A DNA stretch of 64,000 nt from Undaria pinnatifida (lineage: Eukaryota; Sar; Phaeophyceae; Laminariales; Alariaceae), in NCBI GenBank assembly GCA_012845835.1, contig JABAKD010000004.1, positions 372,001 to 436,000 of the forward strand, written 5' to 3'. The stretch's first letter is position 1; every line of letters begins with the position of its first letter. Below are positions 23,961-36,700 of the stretch, piece by piece. The notes beneath the pieces are model-generated. The model worked only from the letters and a program-made list of their open reading frames with translations, was not told the origin of the DNA and did no database searches. The position numbers and the translations under genes were made by a program.

Positions 23961-24064
23961 CAGCTCTGCGAGCATGTCACGCACGATGGCTTCTATGGCC
24001 GGAGCAAAGCAAAACTTGAAGCCCTTCTTGAAGAGGGCGGTGATTGGTCGAATCCGTGTGGACA

Positions 24065-24881
24065 TTATCTCGCAGGAACTTTCGGTAGTAGGAAAGGCCA
24101 CCCAGGAGAGAACGCAGCTGTTCCAGATCGCGGGGCATGAGAGTAAAAGCCGACACTTTTCTCTGCGTTTAGGCGCACTCCCGCGGGCGAGATGGAGTCA
24201 CCCAGGAAATCAGCGTCCGTCGCGCCGAGCCGGGCCTTCGAGAGATTGTGCTTGTATACTCGCTCGAAGAGGGCCCGGATGGTCTTGACGTGGGGCGGGG
24301 GGTCTGAATCGAACAAGATCACACCGTCCAGGTACGCCGCAACCTGTTGCAAGCCCTTGGTAACCTCTTGAGTGGCCTTCGCGAACCAAACAGGCGATGC
24401 GCAGCTGCCCTGAGGCATAATCAGCCACTCGTAAAGACTCGTTGGGGGGGGGAAAACCGCCGTGAGTGGAGCCGTGTCCTTGTGCGCGGTCATCTGATGA
24501 AACAACGACACGAGGCCGAAGCGACAAAACACCCGTCCTTTGCCCAAAGAGTCCAGGACCTGGTCCACACGCCTGATGGGCAGCTGGCTGATTCGGCTGA
24601 TGTCGTTGAACTTCTTGTAGATAGCAGTGATCCAAACACCGCCAGATCTTCTTTGGGACGACTACCTGAGGGCTCGAGTGCGGCGAAGCCGAAAGTTGGA
24701 TCAGACCGGCAGCGAGGTAGTGATTGAGAGTGGCGTCTACCTTTGTGGCCAAGATCAGGTTGGTGCGATGGGGCCGGGAGGTGACAGGTGCGCTGCCCTC
24801 CAGTACCGAAATCTCGAAAGGCGTCAGAGAGCAAGAGCCAAAATCTAGTTTGAATCTGGAAAAAAACGTCCGAAAAATCAC
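24065..24881 (-). pseudogene. Ty3-type reverse transcriptase, broken
   Basis: Fragments in different frames give the fingers/palm segments: APVTSRPHRTN and YLAAGLIQLS upstream, then VSLFHQMTAHKD, LYEWLIMPQG and, at the active site, AAYLDGVILFDSD. The family motif is YLDD or YIDD, so a catalytic aspartate is replaced by glycine. DFLGDSISPAGVRLNAEK follows. At least two frame changes separate these blocks. An upstream linker region with no such motifs is open from 25446 to about 24900. Confidence 0.85.
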
Positions 24882-26130
24882 ATAGAACGTCGCCTAGTTG
24901 TTCGATTGCCACAGGGAACCACTCGGGGCCATGTAAATCGAACGCCATATGGCGCAGATTTGTTGGCAGACAATCCCAGACGCGCAGGAACGAAACACGT
25001 AGTTCGGGAGTCAAACGCTCGAGCAGGGCAGGCGAGAGCGAGGCCGTGGCTTCAGTTGCTGTGAGGGGGGGCTCCGAAACGGCCTCAACCCCAGATACGT
25101 CCGTGGACGAGGAGAAGGCGGGGATGCTGTCCGTACGCTGGAAAATGTCAATGGGTGTGCGCATTAAAAAGGCGTGGGCGACTCCAAGAAGGTTGCCGAG
25201 CTCAAGGTCGGCCGAGCCAACCATGGGAAGGACCTGTCGCCCTGAGGCGACCAAGTGTTCTTCGGCAAAAAGAAGGTTAGGCTGGGGCAGCATTTCGACG
25301 AGATAGTGACCTTTATGGGCTGAGAAGCCGTTACTGCGGACCAAATTAACCGCGAGCAGCTGAGGTTCGTCTGATAATAAGGTGGCGCTATCGGCGCCAT
25401 CACAACCGAAGTGAACACCACCGCCAGAGGCGAGGGGGTCGGGCACGAAAGCCGATGCACCCGATGTGGCATGGTGTGATAGCGTCAGCTCCCCGAAAAT
25501 CTCTGGTCATACGGACGGGGAGGGAGGGAGCGGTAGTAGGAGCGCCTATTAAAATGCATTGAGCTATCGCGTCCCAATAGCACCACGTGTTGCACAACCG
25601 AGGGGGAAACGGTGCAGGCCCACACCGCGAGGGAGCTCGTTGGCTGACCAACCCGGAATCACTGGACGCTCAAGCGGATGTTCGTTGAATATCACAGGGG
25701 AGCAGAGTTGCCAAATCCTCCCAGGAACATGGAGCAAGGTCCTGCTCGCAATGGACGGTGGCCCCACCAGCCGAAAGCATCTTCTCCAAGACGCCTCGAC
25801 GGATGGAAATCTAGGGGGAGCCAGAGTCTGAGAGCGCGACACAACCAAAAGCCGTGGTGGTTGTGGTCCCACTCATTGATGGCGATTCGTTCGGTCGTTG
25901 GTGGTGCTAAAAGAGGCGTCGTCGAGCGCAATCGTGCCCCCGACCAGGCTCGGGCCATGCTCGGCGAGCGAGGGCGTGTCCGCGGGGGCAGAGACGGCGC
26001 AAGGGGCGACAGCCAGCACATCGGGGCTGTGGTCAGCTGGCACGTCAGAAAAATGGGTCGAAAACTCCGAAGGAGGACCGGGGCAAGCGCGTGCCGAGAC
26101 CCAAAGGCGCGGGTTTAACCTCATGAATTC

Positions 26131-27766
26131 CCTCGGACGATGTCAGAGGAGTGTTCCGACACGTCCGTATTGTGGAGAAGGAGGTCGCGGACGGCAGAGA
26201 GCCTGCCCAAGCAAGTTTTTTCCTCGCCAGAATCAGGGGTCAAGGGCGTTGGGTCAATCAATGCCCCATACCTTCCTGGTCGAAAGGGCTGGCTTCGGCT
26301 AAAAGCTTACTACCAGTACCCAAAATGTGGCGTTTCACCGCCGGGTTTTGCGAAAACCTGGCGAAAGTCCCTGGTAGAACTGAGTTTTCGCGTTCGCGCT
26401 CCTAAATGGCGTCGTCGAACCCAGGGCAACACCATAATAACATTTCCTTGATCTTGATCTCATGTGATGTGCCTAAACCGCACGGAACGGAACTGTCACT
26501 ACTCCCAATCGCGCCAAGAGAGCAAGCTCTGGCAGTGCACGGTACCACACGGTACCCTAATTTATTTTTTTTGAAATTTCTTGAACAAAGTATAAAAATA
26601 ATATAAAAAAATATATACTTTATATTTAACGAAAAATGAAGTTTTAGTTTTAAATAAAATTTCTGGAGCACAACGGGGCTTGACAGTATTTCATGGGCAG
26701 TGACCAAAGTCAGGTATGATCCAATACGCCCAATATTTGGCAAGTCGCTTGCACGACCTTCCCATCTGTGAAAAACAACAAACGTTACGCTAGGGATCAG
26801 CATGCCAATAAGCTACTTGCATTGGCGCTATGTCATGTATTGGCGCTAGGCATTGGCGCTGCATTATATAATAGCATGCTATGAAAAGGGGTGCAATCGT
26901 GGTCCCGGGTTAGTGCGGTACCCTTTGGTGCATGCCCCAGTTTAGTGCGGTGAGAATCGCTTGTCACGATCTTGATCGTCCTATAGAGTGCTATAAAAAG
27001 TGCACTGCACCATCCCGGGATAGTGCGGGGTTCCACTTTAGTGCTGGTATCATCAGCTGGCCACGCACCGCACTACTGAGGGGCCACGATTGTGTATGCG
27101 TTGCCGCACTGTAGCATGTGCTACTACATGTACCATTTTTGACGCAACGGGCGGACAAAAACGTCCTCTTCATAGCCGCGTACCCCCGGTGGCGGGGGAG
27201 CGCCACAAAAGGTAACCTTGCGCCGTATAGGACGGACTAAAGCGCTCTCGTAAACGGACCGTCCTTCCGTGGGCGGGAGGATGCGGTGCCGCGAGGCTAG
27301 GCACGTGCCCCCCCGTGACGGTGCAGGAGAATATTACAGTAGCTCTCGCTGCACGCGGCTAGGCCCGGCGGGCGCGGGGACACGTGCGCATGGGCCGTAG
27401 TTGCTGAAAGCACCGACACAGTCGTCCAAAGGTTCTCTTAGCTTCTGAGGAAAGTGTTGAGGATATGCCGGTGTCGACTGGCTTGGCAGCTGTGAGATTT
27501 CAACCAAGCCAGTCAAGACAGTTTGGGTGCAAGATCGCGCAAACCTATCGGCATGGACAAGTCATACGGAAGTTGGTCGAACTCACAACTGAAGTTTGTA
27601 TATACTCGAATTTTATTGGTTTACAAAATCGCCGACCGGCGCCATCCTAAACTTACTAGCTTGCCAGCACCTGAGGCTTCGACAGCTACGTCTAGTTGAT
27701 GTTAATGCTAATGTTGGTGCTATCAGTCTATGGGTACCCCGCAGCCGCCTGCGTTGATGTTGGTGC
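26131..27766. other. no gene seen; flank of the retrotransposon and 3' flank of the ureohydrolase gene
   Basis: Holds a short tRNA-3'-end-like segment at 26403-26442 (GGCGTCGTCGA then CCAGGGCAACACCATAATAA), which could be a SINE-A remnant or a primer-binding-site relic; a very A+T-rich stretch at 26550-26660; TTGGCGCTA repeats at 26822-26862; and a family R repeat at about 26900-27070. No exon chain is seen. Confidence 0.55.
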
Positions 27767-30700
27767 CTACGCATTCTTCTGATTTCTTGCGACCGCCATG
27801 AGGGAGAGCATCTCGAACACGATGTTCGCCCCGAGCTGGGCAGTGATATCTGTCGCAATGCAGGGTAGGAAAATACATGCGGTCAGGCCGCCGGTTAGTT
27901 GTGGGCTTTGATCTTGTGCCGATCAGTGAGCAGTTAGCGTGACAAAGGAAAGAGACGCAAAGCGGCTTGGCTGAAGAAGATGCTGGTGAAGTTTGCCCAC
28001 TACGATGGTGGTCATGATGGTGATGATTGATCACGACGGTGGACGGTGAATTGAGTACAACCTTGTTCCGACAATAGCGCGTGCTACATTGTGAGTTATC
28101 GTGGCGCAAGCAAGTACCTGGTATGGCAGTGCAGCACGCAAAGAGCTGGCACTTACGGTAGTATGGTTCAGCCGTACATGGAATATAATCTAGGGGACAC
28201 AAAAACGTACGACGAGCTTGTGACCAACAATAATAGTAACACTTTCTCGTACCGTGGTATTATATACCAACTAGTAGGGGATCCAGAAATGCATGACATC
28301 CTCGAAATGTTACATTGGCAGGGAGCCCGTAATTTCCTAGAGTGCGTCTCACCAGCGTGGTCGTAGGCAGGGGCTACCTCGACAACGTCCCCAGAAATGA
28401 TGTTGAGCCCCTTCATGGACCTGAGAATGCGGATTAGCTCCCTCGACGAGAAACCACCAACCTGGGTAAGTAAACCCAGATTAACGCAGCGGCAAAGCGT
28501 GGTCAGATCCCTTGTAATAGGCTAAGCTATAGACTCGTGTGGGCTGGTCGATGTTACTTGTGCGGTGGCCAAATATTTTTTTCTCGTACGGGCTGGTGGG
28601 TGTTACGTGCGGTGGTTACACATTTTTAGCTGTAGTTCCTAGAAAAGTTTTGTCGCCCCTTTCCAACTTGCGACACCTCCTGGGTTTGACGCCAACCACA
28701 TCCCGAAGGGGAGCCTTGTAAATTTGTTTGATATTATGTTGGCAGCGCAGTGTGGCAATTTGTCTTTACCTCCGGTGTTCCCGTTCCCGGCGCGAAGGCG
28801 GGATCGGCCACGTCGATGTCCAAGCTCAGATACACGGGGCCCGTTCCAACGCGTCCCCTTATTTTCTCGGCCACCCAGTCGAAACCGTTGTCATCCAGCT
28901 CGGAGCAGAAGATCGTTTTCAAGCCCTGAGCGATGCACGAGGAGCGGCAGTAATGTGTTTTATATGTTTTAGGCCAATGTTTTTTATCATGAAGAAAATG
29001 ATGTTTTGCCATCCGACGGTATGCAGCATTAGCTTCAACGCCGATCACTCAGATTGAAAAAAAGAAGAAAAAAAACAGAAATAAGAAAAAACGTAAGGGC
29101 AACCGAAAAAAGAAACACTTAGGCACCAAGTTTAACTCCTTGCTGTGCCTACTTCCGGCCTAGCATCGGTCTCACGTTTTCTTTCATGTATGTGTTGGGG
29201 CTCTCCTAATTCCAAGTCAAATGGTTTCGGTTTTTAGCATTGATTGATGGTAACGTGAGAGAAAATATTGGATAAGCGTGTGCCCTGGTTTTCATATGAA
29301 ACTGATATTTCGACCCATGTACATCGAGCACAACCAGTGTCCGTGCTGATGACTCATAGGGAGACGAGTTCTGTGGTCACAAACTACGAGACAAAGGTTC
29401 ACAACATTGCAAATACAGCAAGGCGATTAGGCCACGCAATGCCACCTGCAATGAATACGAAGGCGGAGCAGAAGCAAACCAGCACACCGGACCACTATTT
29501 GCAAGGAAGAAAGAAAACAAGTAGTTGGAGTGATAAGGAAGGGTCTGTCCGACTTTGTAATTGTCCCACTCGCCAATTCAGCGTCGGCGGTTATGTCCTC
29601 GTGGTCGTTCACCGACCCTCGGATGCCGACGTGCATGGACCTTGACGTGTCGATCAGCCCGTCCTCGATCGCCTTTGGACCGAACAGAAAAAAGGTACAT
29701 GTAGGGGGCAGGAGGGCAGACAAAGGTACAGTGAGCGTGAAGGATTAGTCGGCAGGAGGACGGACAAAGGTGGAGCGGGCATGAGGACGTACACAGATAC
29801 AGTGGGCCTGAGGAAAGACAAAAAGGTACAACAGTGATAGTGATAATAGTGGGCGGGAGGCACCTTAACTCCATTATCACCTCAAAAAACGACCATACAC
29901 TAATTCCAAGTACTTCTTCTTGCATGTCGATCAGAAGCCCGCCCTAGATCGCCTTTTGAAAGAACGGACAGAACTTTTGTTTCCGAGGTTTTGTTATTTC
30001 GGGAATGTTATGGGTGTCATGGTCAACGCTGAAGGTCATGCTACACATGGTTGGATGGCAAGCACGATAATAACAACGGCGGACAACAAGGAGAAGTAGG
30101 AAGGCCAGCCATGTCACCTTGTTGTCGCCGCAAAAACGACCATAAACCAATCCGGAGGACTCTCCCCCCAAGCTTTGGGCACAGTTTTATATGGATATTT
30201 GAAGGGGTGAAGCTTCCCCAGCGGTGCTAATACCCAGCAAGGGAAGATCGTGGGGAACAATAAACGAAGCCATAAGCTCGTTTGGGCTGGTCGGTACTAC
30301 TCGCCGGGTTACTTGCGTGGTGGCTAAACATTGTTTCATTTAGCGTTCAAGAGTTTTCCCCCCATTTTAAACCTGCGACACCGCCGGGATTTGAAGCCAA
30401 CCCCATCTAGCCATGTAGCCACATTCCGAAGGGGAACAGCGTAGACTACATAAAAAAGTCTGCAGCTAGCTGCCGCACCGCAGCTAGACTTTCTCCAGAA
30501 CCCGGCTGGCCACAGGATTGGCACCCGCCCAAACTTAACGTTTCGGTTACTCCGAACACCAGCTGCGGTACGGGCGCGCCAGGTATGAATGGTATGGATA
30601 GCATGATTAGTATCATTAGTATCAACAGCATGAATAGTATCATTAGCATCAACAGCATGAATAGTTTGCACGGCTCCTCAGTTGACTTCTATATCATACT

Positions 30701-33700
30701 TACTGTACTACTTACTGTACTACTTACTGTACTACTTACGATACACCCAAACACTGATTTTGGTAGAAATGAAAGTGGTTTTGTGATGAGCAATCCCATG
30801 GCCTGCTGTAGGTACTATTAGGTATACATAAATATCATATTTCAAAAGAAGAATGGCATTTCGACGATTGTATCAAGAGAGTTAATAGTATGAACAGTAT
30901 GAGTTGTATGAATTGTATGGATAGTATGGATAATACGGATAGTATGAATACTATTACCAGGTTAAGGAGTCCCGTCATTGATAAAGTACACTAGCAAAAA
31001 TGCTACTACCCCATAAGCCTTGGTCATTACCGCGGCCTTGGTAATCACCGCGGCCTTGGTCATTACCGCGCCCTTGATCATCACCGCGGCTTTGGTCATT
31101 AACATGGCCTTGGTCATCCCCGTAACTGCGACTATAATTGCATCGATTAGCAACGAGGTCCTGCAGAAACTGTACGAGATGAACTCCCACCCCCACCCCC
31201 TCCCCAACTCCCGCATCCCCAGGTTACCCGCTTGAACGGAGTTCCGTGTGTGCATTTCTCCCCGAAGTACTCGTCCCATGTGTCAAAGTGGCTGTCGAAG
31301 TGGACCAGCGACACAGGCCCGAATTTGTCGCTGATAGCCTACAAAAAGAGGGACAACAGAAAATCAAGAATCCAAACGAGGAGGTAGGACAGCAGAGTAT
31401 ATTACGTCGTATAGCAAGAGTATATTACATCGTATTGTTAGTAACAAGAGTCGTATTGGACGTGGACGTGGACGTGGAGCGAAGAGAGAGAGGGTTCGCT
31501 GACGAAGCTCGGTGCCGGCAGAACCTTCGAGGCCTAGAACACGCACGGCAAACACGCAAGCATTCAGACATTTCCCGAACGCGTCCTCAAACGTGTGCTT
31601 TCTCGCGAGTGGGTTTGACTTCCTTAGCTGCATCAGGCACGGACACACCACGCAACAAACACTGCACCCTAGCTCTTGGGGACGAACAAAAACAGAAATT
31701 ACAAATCAATGGGAATTAGAAGGGAAGATCAGCCTTGTTGGGCGCAACAAGGCCTCTTTCGGCCTCAATATGATGGTTTTAGTGTAGGAGGCAGCCAGAC
31801 AAGGGGTCAAACAGCGGCCGCCAATTAGTAGCATAATAAATTTCAGGCTTTGCTATTACAACCCTTGTTCACCTTTAGGAAGGGTTAGGACATCGTGTCG
31901 TCCCCACGTTGGGTTTGCTACTACAATGGGCATTTTACCTTGGAGGCATGGGTAAAATATTTTGTATATTCCAGGGTTTGCTACTACGACAGGCGTTCAC
32001 CTTTAGACAGGGGTAGGGTATGGTGTACTCCAGAGTTTTGTAGTGTAACAGGTGGTCGCCTGAAGTAGGGTAGGATATCGTGTCATCCCCGCCATTTTAA
32101 TAGAGATATACCAGAACCACTGAGCTAACAGGCAGCGCAGCACCAGGGTTTCCTAGCACAAAAGGCGTTTACCTTGAGGCACGGGTAGGATATGGTGTGG
32201 TCCCCTCCGATGATGACGACGCCGTCACATCTTGACAGAACTGACCCCAGCCCGTTCGATATTTCGCTGATTGCCTGTACCAAGGGCGGGGCGGAGGAGA
32301 CGAAAATCGAACAATATATTTAATAAAACTGTTCGAACAACGTCAGCTGTAAGTTCGACGGATTTAGGGTCGATACCTTGGCAAGCTGCGTACTACACCG
32401 GTCGCTCGTTTTTAGTAATTTTTTCATGAGTCAAAACCTAATATAAGACGGCAACTGTATTTCAATACTTATCATTCATGACTTAAGTGGTTTGATTCAT
32501 GCTGAGGTACTATTTTTTTTCATGCGACAATGCGCAACATGAGCTTCAACGTCGATTACTCAGAGCCGTTCCTCAGAACCGTTCCTCAGAACCACTCCTA
32601 GAAAGAAGTAAAATATCTAGTACTTGCAGCCTGCCCGATGAGCCGTGTAGTTTTGTAATCTACGGTGACATGATTCATGATTCACGTAAGTACGAGCGAT
32701 ATAGGATATATGGTATTGGGAAATGGGTGTTTTCTATTGGATGGTGGTATGTTGTCAGAATGTCAGCCACCCCGCTGGAAACATGCCTTCTACGGTATGT
32801 TTAGTTCTGGGTTGATTCCGATGGGGTACGCCCTTTATATCAGTCTTGTTTTGATCCAGTTTTCGCGCCTGATTTGTGGGCGACTTCTGGCCGATCTTGA
32901 CTCATCCCATGTCTTCATTGTGATAATATACTCGGATACGCGACAATAATATAACGGATTTTTCTACATAATGATCAACATCTGGGACGTCTCTTTTATC
33001 CGCTGCCACCGCGCAACCGAGGCCCCCGCATGAGGCGGCCCACGCGAGCAAGCCGACCCTGAGCATGGGAAAGCCAAGGAAGGGAACTCCCGCACGAAGT
33101 CGAACTCCCTCCTACTTTGCACTCCAGAGTGTATTGTTTCGAGTACAGCATGTAGTGAACGGGTTGATATTCGTAAACTTTGCACTAACAACAAAACAAC
33201 ATGCTCGCACCTTGGGCATGTTAAAGGGATTGCAAGGGATGTCTCCGTAGTCCACCACCTGCATGCCGTTGAACGGGTACACCTCCGTGCCCATGTTGTA
33301 CCTTTTTCAAGTAGGAAGACAAAGGTCGAGGAGGGATGGTTGGGATATTTCCTGCTGCTCTTTTATGCCGTACCTTTCTCATGTTGACCTCTTTAGAACT
33401 CACGCACGCTTGTAGACACGAAGCATTTGGAAACAGTGCACGGACATCTTGGCAGAGGTGTAAGGGCTAAACGGGTACACCTCCGTGCTCATATTGTATA
33501 CTTTTCAAATAGAACGTAAACGCCGAGGGGGAAAGGTTGATGGAGAGTTTTCTGTTACTGACTGTATGCTGTATTTGTTATCGTGTTGAAAGGGCACACG
33601 TCCGTGCCCGTACTGGCTGTACCTTTGTCCTGCACGAAAGCGACAAAGAGAAAGAGGTGGTTGGAACATGACATTTCACACATTAAATAGATACCGATCT

Positions 33701-36700
33701 AGATCATGTCACAGAACATGTTGTACCTGCCGATCTTAGATTAGATTAGACGATGCGCAGGATGTGCAGGATGTATGTGTCGGCTGTATTAACGCCTTTA
33801 CAACTGGAAAGCCTTTTTTTTACTAATTTATTTGCTCAAATTTAGTATAGGGAAGGATTTGAGGGCTCTAAAAGGGTTAATGACACATATCTAAGCCACG
33901 AAATATTTGGAAGATCATGCAGATCGCACGGCTTCGATCAACAATGCAACATCACCTACTGCTGTAGATCATACGTGTTTGCCCTATACGGTTTAGAGCA
34001 TCAACCGTGAAGTGAGGAGCAGTGATTTATCCGATGTGTTGATTAAGTTCCGTTTCTGGGACGTGCTTTTAACTGTTTCGTAGGAATGCGAGATTGATCG
34101 ATGGCGGAGGAGACGGTTGGAATGTGTATCTTTGTTTTACATATGATTTTCGTGCGAACGTGTAAATCATATTCTTGTCTTGGAAGAACTAGGAATAAAT
34201 TTGTCCCCCTCGAAAGTGGAAATTAATTAACGGTGGTGTTATCGTGCCCTGAACATTGAACATTATTTATTGCGAACAAACACGTGCGAATGCGAGATTG
34301 ATAGAGCTGAGAGTCAGCACAGCTTAAGTAACCAAATAGATGTTAATCGGACTAATAGTTGGTCGTTTCCCGGAAGTGCCGACTATCCGACTTATGTGGG
34401 TTTCCATTCTTGTAGGAAGGACTATGCAATGCGAGATAAAATTATTGTTTTTGGGCGGGTCCCAATCGGTCGGGAGGGGCTGAGTTGGCTCGCTTTGCTC
34501 GCCTGATGTAAGTCCGCAAGTCGGTTGATCATCCGTTAGCGCCGCCAGATGATCTTAAAATAAAAAAAAATAGTTGACTATCGCCACCTGCCGATTAGTT
34601 ATTATTCGTGAAATCCAGCCGACTCACAGCTCTAGAGATTGAGGAGAGCTGGTTGGAATTGGAATGATGCTTTCCTTCTGTTGTATGACACTTGCGATTA
34701 TCCTTTGCGATTGGCGCAAACAAGAAAACACACTCCCTCGTGAAAACTTCCAAGCCAACTACAGAGAGAGAGCGCAAGCAAGCGCCGAACGACGCGTTTC
34801 CGGAAATAACTCGGGAGAATTTTTCCTAAGAACGCCATTATTATTCGAACGTGTGTGCCCTCGTTTTTGCTTTGGACAAATTTGGCTAGTAAACAGAGTT
34901 TTCGGGAAAATGGAAACGGAGCCTAAAATGAGACCCAAGCGTTATCTCCAGAACCATGTGGTGTATCAGAGAACCAAAATGATCCTGCAAAACCGCTTGG
35001 CCAGCCCTGTGAGAGGAGCTCGTCAGAACGGTCATGCTCCATCTCGTGCCTTCGGGTGGGCGCAAAAAGCGATATACGCTGGCTCTATTGTGATTTCTCT
35101 AGATGCTGGCTACCGTGGCGATGCCGAGGACTTCCAGCCTGAGCGACAGCTCATTCGAGGGCTGCTGTACAGCCCCACAGGACTGTCAACTTTTTCTCTT
35201 GGAGGTGTACATTTCTAGGGGAAATTCATTCCAGACGGGGGTGGGTGTTATCCTGCGTATTTTTTCTACCCGTACGGTACAGCGCGCCCGAGGAAGGAAT
35301 GGGGTGTGAGATAGACAGCCCTTGCCAAGATACGAAGTGCCAACTATCATCACCAATGTGACTAGTAGTCACTACTAGTCACTAATAGTGACCAGTAGTG
35401 ACTAATAGTCACTGGTAGTCACTAATAATCAACCTATCTATGGAAGAAAAATAACAGGAAAATAAAGGAGGGGTGGCATCGTAAGCACCGATCTAATAGT
35501 GACTAGTAGTCACTAATAGTCACTGATAGTCACTAATAATCAACCTATGGAAGAAAAAGAACAGGAAAATAAAGGAGGGGTGGCATCGTAAGCACCGATA
35601 TACAGCAGTATGCCACTGGCTGGTACACTCTGTCGGCGGCCCTCTATGATAATAAGTGATAAAAGGCGCGGGAAGGAAACCCGGACACAATTTTTCCCGC
35701 AACGGCAGAGGGTGTTGCGTGTGTGGCTGAGCACGCGTGGCGGCAAGCAGCTGCAAACAACAAGGCGCTCACCGTACATGGTTTTGCTACCACCCCAATA
35801 AAAGGAAAAGAAAAACAACAAGGAAATAAAAGTCTCGCGCCTTCTCTTCTGGTCGTGTTTGCAACACTGCCTGTCGCCAGCCAAAAAGAAAACGAAAACC
35901 CCCGTGCTTTATCAACCTTAAAGGGCACCCACCCCAGCCGCGGTTACACCTGCAGTTCACCCCCGGTTTATTTTGTCGAAAACCAAGTCGACATCAGGTA
36001 CCTACCTGGTATTTACTACCTGGTACTACAGTAGGTGTTTAATAGGACATGTTTTTTTGCAGTACGACACGGGTCAAGAAACGGTCAAAACTGTACCCAC
36101 AATTATGCGTAGGAACTACTCGAAATCAGTGCAAGATTAGTTTTGCTGTAGTAAACGGCAAGTTCCCCATTGGCCACTACAAAGCCAGCAAGCACAAAAT
36201 GGCACCACCACGTGGCCAGGACGGTTCACTTTTTGGCGAAAAATTATTTGCATTCAGTGTGGGACAAATTTCGCAGCAGTACACATCAATAAACAGTTCA
36301 CAAGCCATTTTGAAAATACAGCAATAAATAGGGTAGCGCACGCTATACCTACAATGGAATCCGAAGGGTGCGCCAGCTAGCGTTGGGCTGCGAAAGCAAC
36401 TGAGTTAAATCGACAGACGACGCGTATGAAAATACGTGGAAGTGTGGTGAGCTAAAGCTTTATTTTGCCACATCCGCCGGAGGATAAAAAAAACAAACTA
36501 AAAACAGCAATAAACAGTTTACGAGCCATTTTTTAAAATACAGCAATCACAAAAAGGCACACCCAGGTGGCAAGGACGGGCGGGTCACCTTCGAATCAGA
36601 CGGGAAGCACAACGGATGGCTTCGGGACCGAAGCGCGCCCCCGGCCTGTACGTGCAGCCGGAGTCGAACGGGATGCCGACCACAGCAACGTCGAACTGAG

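Larger units (their letters stand above)
20600..26130 (-). mobile_element. degenerate Ty3-type LTR retrotransposon
   Basis: Read on the minus strand the order is a possible gag/protease zone (about 26130-25450), reverse transcriptase (about 24880-24065), RNase H (about 23960-23510), integrase zinc region and core (about 22490-21874), then a C-terminal part (about 21490-20640). RT before integrase is the Ty3 order. Frameshifts and stops break every domain. No matching LTR pair is recognisable, so the ends are estimates. The gag part is only inferred from position; no CCHC knuckle is visible. Confidence 0.85.

Noticed and set aside
26403-26442. Primer-binding site of the retrotransposon
   Set aside because: The complement resembles a tRNA 3' end, but the same words (GGCGTCGTCGA, ACCATAATAA) occur in SINE-A, and no LTR end adjoins it. 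Left unresolved.
34664-35218. 184-codon plus-strand frame
   Set aside because: It lies inside the large ureohydrolase intron on the opposite strand, shows no domain and has no repeat of family features; chance is likelier.
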